Source of the DNA: an uncultured Clostridia bacterium
Lineage (GTDB): Bacteria; Bacillota; Clostridia; Oscillospirales; CAG-272
Assembly: GCA_937894775.1 (NCBI GenBank)
Contig: CALAXC010000032.1
Span: 1-29,827, forward strand
Direction of reading: 5' to 3'
DNA length: 29,827 nucleotides
Shown: positions 22,588 to 29,827 of the stretch, one piece after another
Layout of the letters: each line of letters starts with the position of its first letter
Numbering within the stretch: the first letter of the stretch is position 1
Notes under the pieces: model-generated
The model's database searches: none
What the model was told of the DNA's origin: nothing
The model's input: the letters and a program-made list of their open reading frames with translations, nothing else
Made by a program: the position numbers and the translations under genes

Positions 22588-23538
22588 TTGAAAGAAAAGA
22601 AAAAAATAATTGCCGTTGTTGGACCTACTGCGAGTGGCAAAAGCGCTTTGGCTTTGGCTCTCGCTAAGGAATATGACGGAGTAATAGTTTCCTGCGATTC
22701 TATGCAGGTATATAAAAGAATGAATATAGGAACTGCCAAGCCTACCTCTTCGGAAATGCTTGAGGTTCCGCACAGAATGATAGATATTATCGAGCCTACC
22801 GAGTCTTTTTCCTGCGAGGATTATGTAAGACGTGCGGCTTTAGAAATAGAGGATATATGCGCTTGCGGAAAGCTCCCTATAGTTTGCGGGGGGACGGGAC
22901 TCTATCTTGACGCTTTGCTTCGCGGCGGAAATTCTTCTCCGTCATTTGATACTGATGAAATACGCAAAGAGCTTATTTTGCGAGCGAGCAGAGAAGGAAT
23001 AGGTCCTATCTATGACGAGCTTATGCTTGTCGATCCCGAAAGTGCTTCTTCCATACATCCCAATAATGAAAAACGTGTTATCCGTGCTCTCGAGATATAT
23101 CTTGCTACGGGAAAGAAAAAATCCGAGCTCGACAGACTTTCAAAAGAGTTAGAGTCACCTTATGATGCAATGGTTGCCGCATTGACTTATTCTAACAGAG
23201 ATATACTCTATAGCAGAATAAATGACCGTGTTGATGAAATGATAAAGGAAGGGCTTATAGAAGAAACGAGATCATTGCTTTCAGATGGCGTTTTTGAGGC
23301 AAATAAAACTGCGGCTCAGGCTATAGGATATAAAGAACTTTTTTTGTATATCGAGGGAAGAGAATCACTCGATCTGGCGGTCGAAAAATTAAAACAGGCG
23401 ACACGAAGATACGCAAAAAGACAGATCACGTGGTTTTCTGCCAAAGATTACGTTGTTCCTATAGAAGCTGACGGTACGGATGGGCAAAAAACATTTGAAA
23501 ATATTGTAAATAATGCGAAAAAGGTCTTTTCTCTTTGA
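22588..23538 (+). CDS. miaA: tRNA dimethylallyltransferase
   Basis: MiaA adds a dimethylallyl group to A37 of tRNAs that read codons starting with U. The 316-residue protein has the P-loop GPTASGKS (12-19), SCDSMQVYKRMNIGTAKP (35-52), CGGTGLYLDALL (100-111) and the tRNA-binding end QAIGYKEL and RYAKRQITWF. The start is a TTG at 22588, 9 nt after AGGGAGG; no in-frame ATG gives the N-terminus. It begins the long operon that runs to 29.7 kb. Confidence 0.95.
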   Translation: MKEKKKIIAVVGPTASGKSALALALAKEYDGVIVSCDSMQVYKRMNIGTAKPTSSEMLEVPHRMIDIIEPTESFSCEDYVRRAALEIEDICACGKLPIVCGGTGLYLDALLRGGNSSPSFDTDEIRKELILRASREGIGPIYDELMLVDPESASSIHPNNEKRVIRALEIYLATGKKKSELDRLSKELESPYDAMVAALTYSNRDILYSRINDRVDEMIKEGLIEETRSLLSDGVFEANKTAAQAIGYKELFLYIEGRESLDLAVEKLKQATRRYAKRQITWFSAKDYVVPIEADGTDGQKTFENIVNNAKKVFSL

Positions 23539-23546
23539 GGTTTTTG

Positions 23547-23555
23547 TGGTATAAT
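23547..23555 (+). promoter_or_regulatory. Possible extended -10 promoter inside the miaA-HlyD gap
   Basis: TGGTATAAT fits an extended -10 element, like the hinT promoter, but there is no good -35 box. It could give the downstream cluster its own start site. Confidence 0.45.
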
Positions 23556-23586
23556 ATTATAGAATGTTTAAAAGGAGGTTTATGCT

Positions 23587-24840
23587 GTGATCGTAAAGAA
23601 AAATAGGGCTTTTTTGCCTAAAGTCGCTATGTTTATTTTTATAGCGATAGTTTTTGTATATACTGCGTATCATCTTGTCAACCTCTTTTTATCTGAAGAA
23701 ATAATAACTATAGTTTCGGGTGTTACCACCGAGAGCGATGCCGTTAGCGGAACGGGATATATATTCCGCGATGAAACCGTTTTGCGATCGGGTGATGCGG
23801 GGGCTGTTGATTATTTTGTCGGTGACGGTGAAAAGATATCTAAAAACCAACAGATAGCTAACATATACGGGGTAAGCTCTTCTTCTGCGGGGATACTTGC
23901 AAAGCGTATGCTCTTCCTTACCGACAGACGTATAGAATTGCTTGAAAAAAGTAACATTGGCGGAGCCGTTGCGGAAGATCTTGCGGCGATGCGCAGCGAA
24001 GCGGGAGATACTTATTTTAAAATTTTAAATCTTCTTGCTGAAAACAATACGAGCGAATTTGCTGCTCAAAAAGAAAAAATGATGGTAACGATGAACAAGA
24101 TGAACGTTATGACAGACGGTTCTTCGGGTGTTACAGCTTCGCTTAATTCATTAAAACAGCAGCGTGACGGTTATCTTGTTGGAGAACACAGTATACACAA
24201 TGCTCCCGAAAGCGGATATTTTTATTATACGCCTGACGGATTTGAAAATAAATTTTCCTTGACAGCCCTTGAAGAGCTTACAGCCGATGGTTTTTATTCG
24301 CTTATTCATTTATATGAAAAGGCGGAAGTGAAGATACCTGAGGACGTATACGGAAAGCTTGCGCAGACTACACGTTGGTATTTCGTTACGGCACTTTCAA
24401 AAAATAAGGCGGCGAAGCTTGAGGATGAAAAGGATTATAAGCTTACCTTTAAAGAAAATAACAACACAACTCTTACTATGACACTTCAGCGCAGAATAGA
24501 AGTTGATTCTAAGGACGAGTCGATATTGATATTTGAGTGTAACCGTTTGCCTGAAAATTTTTCTTTGCAGAGATGTCAGAGTGCTACGATAGAGCTTTCT
24601 TCGGTTGACGGAATCTACGTTCCTCTTTCTGCTATGGCTAAAGAAAACGGTGTACGCGGTGTATACGTTCTCAGGGGAAGCGTGGTTCATTTCAGAAAGG
24701 TGGATATAATCTATAACGGATCGGATTATTGTCTTGTTGCCGAAAACGGTGAGGATGATGAGAATTATGCTTATCTCGGCACGAATGAGCTTATTATCAC
24801 AAACGGTAAAAACCTATTTGACGGAAGGATTCTTGGATGA
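23587..24840 (+). CDS. HlyD-like single-pass membrane protein of the yggS-sepF cluster
   Basis: The 417-residue protein has one N-terminal membrane helix (about 12-35) and a large outside part. Residues 50-95 look like half of a lipoyl/barrel domain (GTGYIFRDETVL and VDYFVGDGEKISKNQQ), as in HlyD-type adaptor proteins. A helical region follows (about 100-200), and later beta-strands include IYVPLSAMAKENGVRGVYVL (337-356). HlyD-like genes of this type are found next to yggS-sepF in Clostridia, by my recollection, with no transporter partner, so an envelope or division role is more likely than export. The start is a GTG at 23587, 8 nt after AAAGGAGG; the nearby ATG at 23582 meets a stop at once. 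It overlaps yggS by 4 nt. Confidence 0.8.
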   Translation: MIVKKNRAFLPKVAMFIFIAIVFVYTAYHLVNLFLSEEIITIVSGVTTESDAVSGTGYIFRDETVLRSGDAGAVDYFVGDGEKISKNQQIANIYGVSSSSAGILAKRMLFLTDRRIELLEKSNIGGAVAEDLAAMRSEAGDTYFKILNLLAENNTSEFAAQKEKMMVTMNKMNVMTDGSSGVTASLNSLKQQRDGYLVGEHSIHNAPESGYFYYTPDGFENKFSLTALEELTADGFYSLIHLYEKAEVKIPEDVYGKLAQTTRWYFVTALSKNKAAKLEDEKDYKLTFKENNNTTLTMTLQRRIEVDSKDESILIFECNRLPENFSLQRCQSATIELSSVDGIYVPLSAMAKENGVRGVYVLRGSVVHFRKVDIIYNGSDYCLVAENGEDDENYAYLGTNELIITNGKNLFDGRILG

Positions 24841-25529
24841 GCTTTGAATATATAGATAAAAATGTTGAAGCTGTAAAAAATGCAATAGAGCTTGCAAGAA
24901 AAAAGGCGGGCAGAGAAGAAGAGGTAATGCTTCTGGCGGCGGTAAAATATGCCGAGCCTTGCGAGATAGAGCATCTTGCACGTAAGACAGGAATTATTCA
25001 TCTTGGAGAAAACCGTGTTCAGCAGCTTTTAGCGCATTGGGAGGCTATAGATCACAGCGGACTTGATTTTCACTTTATCGGTACTTTACAGACGAATAAA
25101 GTGAAATATATAATAGATAAAGTTAGTATGATACATTCGCTTGACTCACTTAAGCTTGCGGCTGAAATAGACAAGCAGGCAAAAAAACACGGTCTTGTGA
25201 TGGATGTTTTGGTTGAGGTAAATTCAGGTGCAGAGGATAGTAAAAGCGGAGTTTTACCTGAGGACCTTGAAGAGTTTTGTCTTGCGCTTGAACCTTTTAA
25301 GAACATAAATGTTAAAGGTTTTATGACTATGGCGCCAAAATGTGAGAAAAAAGAGGAATATTTAAAATATTTTCAACAAACTTATCATCAAGTCCTTGAC
25401 ATTTGGACAAAAAAAATGCATAATATAAGTAGGCCTGTAATTTCTATGGGAATGAGCGAAAGCTTTGAAGAGGCTATACTTTGCGGATCCGATATCGTAA
25501 GGATCGGCCGCAGACTTTTTGTGAAGTAA
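24837..25529 (+). CDS. yggS: YggS/PROSC-family PLP-binding protein
   Basis: This 230-residue single-domain PLP protein helps keep cellular PLP levels balanced and has no known enzyme activity. Lys37 in LLAAVKYAEP is the expected PLP lysine. Other family pieces are LGENRVQQLL (56-65), HFIGTLQTNKVKYI, VLVEVNSGAEDSKSG, GFMTMAP and the end SMGMSESFEEAILCGSDIVRIGRRLF. The ATGA overlap with the upstream gene indicates translational coupling. Its place before sepF matches the ylmE position of the Bacillus ylm-divIVA cluster. Confidence 0.93.
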   Translation: MSFEYIDKNVEAVKNAIELARKKAGREEEVMLLAAVKYAEPCEIEHLARKTGIIHLGENRVQQLLAHWEAIDHSGLDFHFIGTLQTNKVKYIIDKVSMIHSLDSLKLAAEIDKQAKKHGLVMDVLVEVNSGAEDSKSGVLPEDLEEFCLALEPFKNINVKGFMTMAPKCEKKEEYLKYFQQTYHQVLDIWTKKMHNISRPVISMGMSESFEEAILCGSDIVRIGRRLFVK

Positions 25530-25563
25530 AAAATAAAAATTATTATATATGGAGGAATTGAAA

Positions 25564-25995
25564 ATGGCTATTTTTGGCGGAAGAGGAAAATTTGGTTTTG
25601 GTCCCGGAAGAGATGATGAAGACGAGTTCGGCGGTTATGCTGATGATAACGGATTTGAAGATGATGAGATCGGTGTAGAAGAGGTTGCTGCGGTAGAAGC
25701 TCCTGCTGCTCCTGCATTTAATGCTACTCCCGTTTCTCTTAAGATAGTTACTCCCAAGGCTTATGACGATGCTAAGGAGATAACTGATTTCCTTATGAAC
25801 GGAAATACTATCCTTCTTAATATGGACGGTATAGGCCGTGAGGTTGCTATGCGTATTCTTGATTATCTCAGAGGCGCGGTACAGGTAGTAGGCGGAATGA
25901 TAACAAAGGTAGGCAAAACAACTATAGTTGTAGCACCCAAGAACGTTGACGTAAGCAGTATCGAGGCTATGGTCGGCACTACCTCGGAGCAGTAA
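25564..25995 (+). CDS. sepF: Cell-division protein SepF
   Basis: SepF bundles FtsZ filaments and ties them to the membrane. The 143-residue protein has an N-terminal MAIFGGRGKFGFG, an acidic linker (about 18-45) and the SepF core (about 56-140): VSLKIVTPKAYDDAKEITDF, then INLDG-like LLNMDGIGREVAMRILDYL and VVAPKNVDV. The N-terminal part lacks a strong membrane helix, as usual. A start at 25549 exists, but the ATG at 25564 is 8 nt from GGAGG. The gene follows yggS by 34 nt. Confidence 0.93.
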   Translation: MAIFGGRGKFGFGPGRDDEDEFGGYADDNGFEDDEIGVEEVAAVEAPAAPAFNATPVSLKIVTPKAYDDAKEITDFLMNGNTILLNMDGIGREVAMRILDYLRGAVQVVGGMITKVGKTTIVVAPKNVDVSSIEAMVGTTSEQ

Positions 25996-26018
25996 TAATA
26001 GGTAATAGAGGTACATAA

Positions 26019-26044
26019 AGGCCCGTTTATTAACTGACGGGCCT
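26019..26044 (+). other. Intercistronic hairpin between sepF and yggT
   Basis: AGGCCCGT and ACGGGCCT form a perfect 8-bp GC-rich stem with a 10-nt loop, followed by seven A rather than T. It is therefore not an intrinsic terminator on the coding strand. It could slow exonucleases and stabilise upstream mRNA. Confidence 0.6.
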
Positions 26045-26093
26045 AAAAAAATGAACCTGTAAATTTTAAGCTTTTGTAAAGGAGGATACGGTT

Positions 26094-26363
26094 GTGAATA
26101 TGGCGGTCGTTTTGTTCGTATTTAAAAGTACGGTTTGTGTTTTGCTTTCTGCTATACAGTTGGCGATGACCTTGAGAGCTATTTTATCTTGGTTTCCGTT
26201 AGATAATAAGTTTACACATTTTCTTAACGTGGTAACCGAGCCTGTTGTGTATCCTATACGAAAGCTTTTTTATAAGATGAACTGGTTTACCGGATTACCT
26301 ATAGATATGTCGTTTATGGTTGCGTTTTTGCTTATTTCTGTTTTGTTGCTTATTTTAGCTTGA
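26094..26363 (+). CDS. yggT: YggT-family small membrane protein
   Basis: The 89-residue protein has two membrane helices (about 5-27 and 68-88). Between them is the family signature: TLRAILSWFPLDNK (26-39) and LNVVTEPVVYPIRKLF (44-59). YggT/YlmG proteins accompany sepF in many Firmicutes and are linked to division-site or membrane organisation; the biochemical role is not known. The start is a GTG at 26094, 9 nt after AAAGGAGG; the in-frame ATG at 26100 is less well spaced. The stop is 2 nt before the ylmH start. Confidence 0.9.
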   Translation: MNMAVVLFVFKSTVCVLLSAIQLAMTLRAILSWFPLDNKFTHFLNVVTEPVVYPIRKLFYKMNWFTGLPIDMSFMVAFLLISVLLLILA

Positions 26364-26365
26364 TT

Positions 26366-27145
26366 ATGGATATAAAATGCTTTGACGCTCTGTATGCGAG
26401 ACTTGAAGATTTAAAAAAGTGCGCTGTCCGGGGTAACTTAGGAGTCAGCGCCTTTTTCTCACCCAAAGAAAGCTATATTGCAGAGGATTATTTAAAAAAA
26501 AGCGGCATGTCTTATATAGCTTATGGCGGATATGATGATGCTGAAAGAAAAAGATTTTATATTCTTCCTGAGTATATGGAAGAAATAAGCTCTCCCAATT
26601 CTTTTGAGGAATACGGATATTCTTTGAAGATCGATATTATCTCTGCTTTGGGTAGCGGATTTGAAAAGATCACGCACAGAGCTGTTATGGGGGCTGTTTT
26701 AGCACTTGGAATAGAACGTGACGTGATAGGCGATATATTGATAAAAAATGAAAAGGAAGCATTGATCTTTTGCGATTCTGCGATGACATCTTTTATTATT
26801 GAAAATCTTGAAAGAGTCGGAAGGGATAAGGTAACACTTAAAAAGCTTGAACACGGCACAAAGATCTCGTTTGAAAGAAGATTTCTGACGGTAACCGATA
26901 CAGTGGCATCTGCAAGGCTTGACTGTGTGGTTTCAGCACTTTGTTCTTTTTCGCGCGAACGTGCAAGGGTGAGTATCCTTTCTTCACTTGTTGAGCTTAA
27001 CTATGATTGTGAGGAAAGACCTGACAAGGAGGTAACTGTTCCGTCAATTATTTCTGTCAGAGGTGTCGGAAAGTTCAAAGTTCTTTCTTTAAGCGATAAA
27101 ACAAAAAAGGGAAGATATAGGCTTGTAGCCGAGAAATATATTTGA
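26366..27145 (+). CDS. ylmH: YlmH-type S4-domain RNA-binding protein
   Basis: The 259-residue protein fits YlmH: an N-terminal region with SAFFSPKESYIAEDYLKKSG, a middle domain with ISALGSGFEKITHRAVMGAVLALGI-like sequence (RDVIGDIL follows) and a C-terminal S4 domain (about 180-240, TASARLDCVVSALCSFSRER). YlmH has been tied to rescue of stalled 50S-nascent-chain complexes in Bacillus. The ATG at 26366 has no good ribosome site, so translation probably depends on yggT termination just before it. In Bacillus divIVA comes next; here lspA does. Confidence 0.9.
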   Translation: MDIKCFDALYARLEDLKKCAVRGNLGVSAFFSPKESYIAEDYLKKSGMSYIAYGGYDDAERKRFYILPEYMEEISSPNSFEEYGYSLKIDIISALGSGFEKITHRAVMGAVLALGIERDVIGDILIKNEKEALIFCDSAMTSFIIENLERVGRDKVTLKKLEHGTKISFERRFLTVTDTVASARLDCVVSALCSFSRERARVSILSSLVELNYDCEERPDKEVTVPSIISVRGVGKFKVLSLSDKTKKGRYRLVAEKYI

Positions 27146-27175
27146 GTAATAATTTTTAGATAAAGGAGCATTATA

Positions 27176-27787
27176 ATGCTTATTTGGCTTTTAATTATAG
27201 CGGGAGTCGTTATACTTGACCAGGCTTCAAAAGCACTTGTGATGTATGGACTTCAGCTTGATACTGTGGGAGAGAGTATTCCTATAATAGAAAATGTTTT
27301 TCATTTTACTCACGTAAGAAATACAGGAGCCGCATTTGGAATGCTTGGCGGTGAAGATCAAAGATGGATATTTATTCTTATATCTGTAATAGGAATAGCG
27401 GCTTTGCTTATCTATCTTTGGAAGTTCCGTCCCGAGTCGAAGTGGGCTTGTACAGCGCTTTCGATGATAATCGGCGGCGGTATAGGAAATATGATAGACC
27501 GTTGCTTCAGAGTCGGCATAGTTGACGGTGTTGAAAGACATTATGTTTTTGATTTTCTCGATTTTTGCGCATTTCCCGATCTTTGGAAGTGGACGTTCAA
27601 CGTAGCGGATGCTTTTGTCTGTGTAGGAGCGGGAATACTTTTGGTATGGTGCATCTATGCATTCGTTCAGGAATCGAAGGCTGAAAAGACAAAAAAAGCT
27701 CTCGAAGCAGAGGAGAGAGAAGAAAATACCGATGCGGTAGATGAGAAAACGGAAGAAGCATTGGATGACACTCAAGATAAGGACTGA
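27176..27787 (+). CDS. lspA: Lipoprotein signal peptidase (signal peptidase II)
   Basis: LspA cleaves signal peptides of diacylated lipoproteins, including those predicted in this window. The 203-residue protein has four membrane helices, TRNTGAAFG-like HVRNTGAAFGML (46-57), GGIGNMIDR (101-109), VFDFLDF with catalytic Asp126 and FNVADAF with catalytic Asp145. Two departures are seen. About eight residues, near IVDGVERHY, are inserted before the first aspartate. The C-terminus carries an acidic, Lys/Glu-rich tail of about 40 residues, longer than the usual 150-170-residue enzyme. AAAGGAG precedes the ATG. rluD follows after 3 nt. Confidence 0.93.
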   Translation: MLIWLLIIAGVVILDQASKALVMYGLQLDTVGESIPIIENVFHFTHVRNTGAAFGMLGGEDQRWIFILISVIGIAALLIYLWKFRPESKWACTALSMIIGGGIGNMIDRCFRVGIVDGVERHYVFDFLDFCAFPDLWKWTFNVADAFVCVGAGILLVWCIYAFVQESKAEKTKKALEAEEREENTDAVDEKTEEALDDTQDKD

Positions 27788-27790
27788 GTT

Positions 27791-28801
27791 ATGGATCAGA
27801 ATTTGATTTTTGACGGTGATGTTGTTGAAGAGCCTTTGCAAGAAAGCGCAAGCTTGTCGCTTACCGTGAAATTTGAGGACATCGGTAAGCGTATCGATGC
27901 CTTTATTGCCGAAAAAACCAACCTTACACGCTCAGCGGCTGCCAGGCTTATCGAGAATGGCGATGCGGTCTTAAGCTCCTCTGAAAGCAAAAAAACAGCT
28001 AAGAATTATAAGCTGAGAGCGGGGGACGAGGTAATCCTTTCTTTACCGCAGCCCGAGCCTTGCGAGGCAGAGCCCGAGAATATTCCTATAGATGTGATTT
28101 TCGAAGATAACGACATTATAGTGGTAAACAAGCAAGAGGGAATGGTGGTCCATCCCGCACCGGGAAATCCCAACGGAACCTTGGTAAACGCTCTGCTTTA
28201 TCACTGTAAGGACGGACTTTCGGGAGTCGGTGGAGTTTTGCGTCCGGGAATAGTTCATAGAATAGATAAAGATACGGGCGGACTTCTGGTAGTTGCAAAA
28301 AATGATGCGGCACATCTGTTTTTGAGTGAAGAAATAAAATATCATAAGGTTAAAAGAGTATATCACGCGATCGTTAAGGGAACCTTTAAAGAAGATAGTG
28401 GAACGGTCAATGCGCCTATAGGCAGACATCCTGTCGACCGTAAGAAAATGGCGGTAATACGAAGTGGTGAATATAGAAGTCGAGAGGCTATAACTCATTG
28501 GCGCGTTTTGGAAAGATTCGGTTCTTTTACTCATGTGCAGTGTGAGCTTGAAACGGGAAGAACTCATCAGATAAGAGTTCATATGTCGAGCATAGGACAT
28601 CCGTTGATGGGCGACACTGTGTATGGCGGAGGTCTTACTCCTTTTGAAAGCAGACATAAGGCATATATTTTCGGTCAATGCCTTTTTGCATCGGAGCTTA
28701 CACTTAAGCATCCTGTAACTAAAGAGGAAATGCGATTTTCGGCTCCGTTACCCGATAATTTTGAAAAGCTCTTACAGATATTGCGCTTAAGCGTAGAATA
28801 A
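27791..28801 (+). CDS. rluD: RluD-family 23S rRNA pseudouridine synthase
   Basis: The 336-residue enzyme converts uridines of 23S rRNA to pseudouridine. It has an N-terminal S4 domain (about 31-88, GKRIDAFIAEKTNLTRSAA) and a catalytic domain with VVNKQEGMVVHP (111-122), HRIDKDTGG (156-164) with catalytic Asp159, and GRTHQIRVHM near 257-266. The lspA-rluD order is common in Firmicutes. The exact target uridines cannot be told from sequence. AAGGA lies in the end of lspA, so the two are coupled. Confidence 0.92.
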   Translation: MDQNLIFDGDVVEEPLQESASLSLTVKFEDIGKRIDAFIAEKTNLTRSAAARLIENGDAVLSSSESKKTAKNYKLRAGDEVILSLPQPEPCEAEPENIPIDVIFEDNDIIVVNKQEGMVVHPAPGNPNGTLVNALLYHCKDGLSGVGGVLRPGIVHRIDKDTGGLLVVAKNDAAHLFLSEEIKYHKVKRVYHAIVKGTFKEDSGTVNAPIGRHPVDRKKMAVIRSGEYRSREAITHWRVLERFGSFTHVQCELETGRTHQIRVHMSSIGHPLMGDTVYGGGLTPFESRHKAYIFGQCLFASELTLKHPVTKEEMRFSAPLPDNFEKLLQILRLSVE

Positions 28802-28815
28802 TTAAGGATTAAAAA

Positions 28816-29649
28816 ATGGCTAAGAAATTTGAAAATATATTTATTGCGAGCGATCTTGACGGAACTTATTTTGATTCTAAGTCGTCTATCGTTCAAAGAA
28901 ACGTAGAAAGGGTAAAATATTTTTGTGAAAACGGTGGACATTTTACCTTTGCGACGGGTAGATTGCCTATATTTATAAAAAAGCATATTCCCGATCCGCT
29001 TCCCCTTATTAACTTTGCTGCGGTAATGGGAAACGGTACATGCCTTTTTGATTATCAAAAGGGTGAGGCGATAGAAGAATATTTTTTGGATACCGACCTT
29101 ATTGCAGAGGTAGAGGCGTTTATATACCGTCACGCGGGTGTAGATGCCGCAATACGCGCAACTTATGATAAGGGCGTTCTTATGTCTACTCTTCAAAATG
29201 AAAAATTAAAGCACGAGTTTGATACTTTTCCGTCTTATATCGAGAGGGTGGTCTGCCCTGCAAGAGAATGGGGCGGATATAAGCTTTATAAATCTAATAT
29301 AAGAGGAAATGCAGATGTAATAGAACCGCTTTATCCGTTGGTTCAAAAAGAATTTTCCGATGTTTTGACAGTTACGACTTCTTCTAAAACGATGATAGAG
29401 CTTATGCCTTACGGAACAAGTAAGGCGGCTATGCTTCAAAATATAAAAGAAAAGTATTTTGGCGGTAAGATAATGCTTTGCACGGTCGGTGATTATGATA
29501 ATGATCTTGCGATGCACTCGATAGCCGATCTGCCTGTATGCCCTGCAAACGCAAATGCAGCGGTAAAGGAGATATGTAAGCTTCATCTTTGCAGTAACGA
29601 TGAGGGAGTTATAGGTGATCTTGTTGACTATTTTGATAAGAATATGTAA
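28816..29649 (+). CDS. Cof-type HAD-superfamily phosphatase
   Basis: The 277-residue protein has DLDGT (13-17) with nucleophile Asp13, TFATGRLP near 44-51, KAAMLQNI with the motif III Lys about 203, and VGDYDNDLAM (224-233). The large cap between motifs II and III (about 85-180) is the Cof/type IIB kind that usually acts on phosphosugars or flavin-type phosphates. Substrate unknown. AAGGA precedes the ATG. It is the last gene of the operon, before the terminator at 29678-29723. Confidence 0.9.
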   Translation: MAKKFENIFIASDLDGTYFDSKSSIVQRNVERVKYFCENGGHFTFATGRLPIFIKKHIPDPLPLINFAAVMGNGTCLFDYQKGEAIEEYFLDTDLIAEVEAFIYRHAGVDAAIRATYDKGVLMSTLQNEKLKHEFDTFPSYIERVVCPAREWGGYKLYKSNIRGNADVIEPLYPLVQKEFSDVLTVTTSSKTMIELMPYGTSKAAMLQNIKEKYFGGKIMLCTVGDYDNDLAMHSIADLPVCPANANAAVKEICKLHLCSNDEGVIGDLVDYFDKNM

Positions 29650-29677
29650 AGTGGATTTTATAGCTGTATCGTTAAAT

Positions 29678-29723
29678 AAAAAATGCGCTCGACCTATGTG
29701 TTTCATTGGTCGAGCGCATTTTT
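29678..29723 (+). terminator. Terminator closing the miaA-to-HAD operon
   Basis: Arms AAATGCGCTCGACC (29681-29694) and GGTCGAGCGCATTT (29708-29721) pair perfectly around a 13-nt loop and lead into T residues. The A-tract on the left allows it to work in both directions. Confidence 0.9.
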
Positions 29724-29749
29724 ATTAAATTCAAATAAAATCTTTTTTG

Positions 29750-29766
29750 TTTGAAAGTTCTTGAAA
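29750..29766 (+). repeat. Partial third copy of the interspersed repeat
   Basis: TTTGAAAGTTCTTGAAA is identical to the start of the copy at 7464-7532. The G-rich hairpin portion is not present after it, and the window ends 61 bases later with no recognisable gene. Confidence 0.6.
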
Positions 29767-29827
29767 TATAGGGACTGAGTCATTCAGATGCAGAAGTCGT
29801 GATTTGGTTCTCGTCGGCGTACAAAGG

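Noticed and set aside
29731..29827. Open minus-strand frame of about 32 codons running off the right edge, ending at a TGA
   Set aside because: Too short to judge, overlaps the interspersed repeat at 29750-29766, and I recognise no family; it may be repeat sequence that is open by chance.

Overview
The window looks like a chromosomal segment of a low-GC Clostridia bacterium, probably of the Oscillospiraceae/Ruminococcaceae type. Supporting signs are strong AGGAGG ribosome sites with occasional GTG/TTG starts, the dnaG-rpoD pair, a yggS-sepF-yggT-ylmH-lspA-rluD cell-division/envelope cluster, a lysine riboswitch on dapA-dapB, and short stem-loop repeats in intergenic DNA. This placement is inferred from gene content and style only; no database search was possible. 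No rRNA, tRNA or CRISPR array was seen.

Left third (1-9.4 kb): the 3' end of a repeat-rich surface protein meets a minus-strand FkbM methyltransferase gene at a bidirectional terminator. Then come hinT, an ABC exporter subunit and aspartate kinase. From 5750 to 7650 lies an accessory island: an XRE regulator and two paralogous four-helix membrane proteins on the minus strand, set in stem-loop-rich DNA. One stem-loop repeat occurs on both sides of the module in opposite orientation.

Middle (7.6-19.7 kb): dnaG-rpoD, an orphan solute-binding-like lipoprotein, a HAD phosphatase, a C-terminally short MocR/PdxR-type regulator divergent from a pyridoxal kinase, then a lipoprotein joining a GH27 alpha-galactosidase, a rhodanese domain with an intact cysteine loop and an NPCBM domain. 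A convergent dapA-dapB operon follows under a lysine riboswitch. Together with lysC near 4.4 kb it supplies early steps of the lysine/diaminopimelate pathway.

Right third (19.7-29.8 kb): queA and miaA, both tRNA-modification genes, are separated by a 1.6-kb insert bounded by imperfect direct repeats of about 41 bp. The insert carries an unrecognised AT-rich gene and a DUF4160/DUF2442-HTH pair with a palindrome inside a consensus promoter. From miaA onward an apparent operon runs to the terminator near 29.7 kb: an HlyD-like membrane protein, yggS, sepF, yggT, ylmH, lspA, rluD and a Cof-type HAD phosphatase. divIVA, often found after ylmH, is absent.

The most unusual items are the GH27-rhodanese-NPCBM lipoprotein, the repeat-bounded DUF4160/DUF2442 cassette, the 23-bp-spaced repeats over the XRE promoter, and two divergent gene pairs with interlocked sigma-A promoters. 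Promoter and operator calls come from reading hexamers and spacing by eye; they have not been tested.
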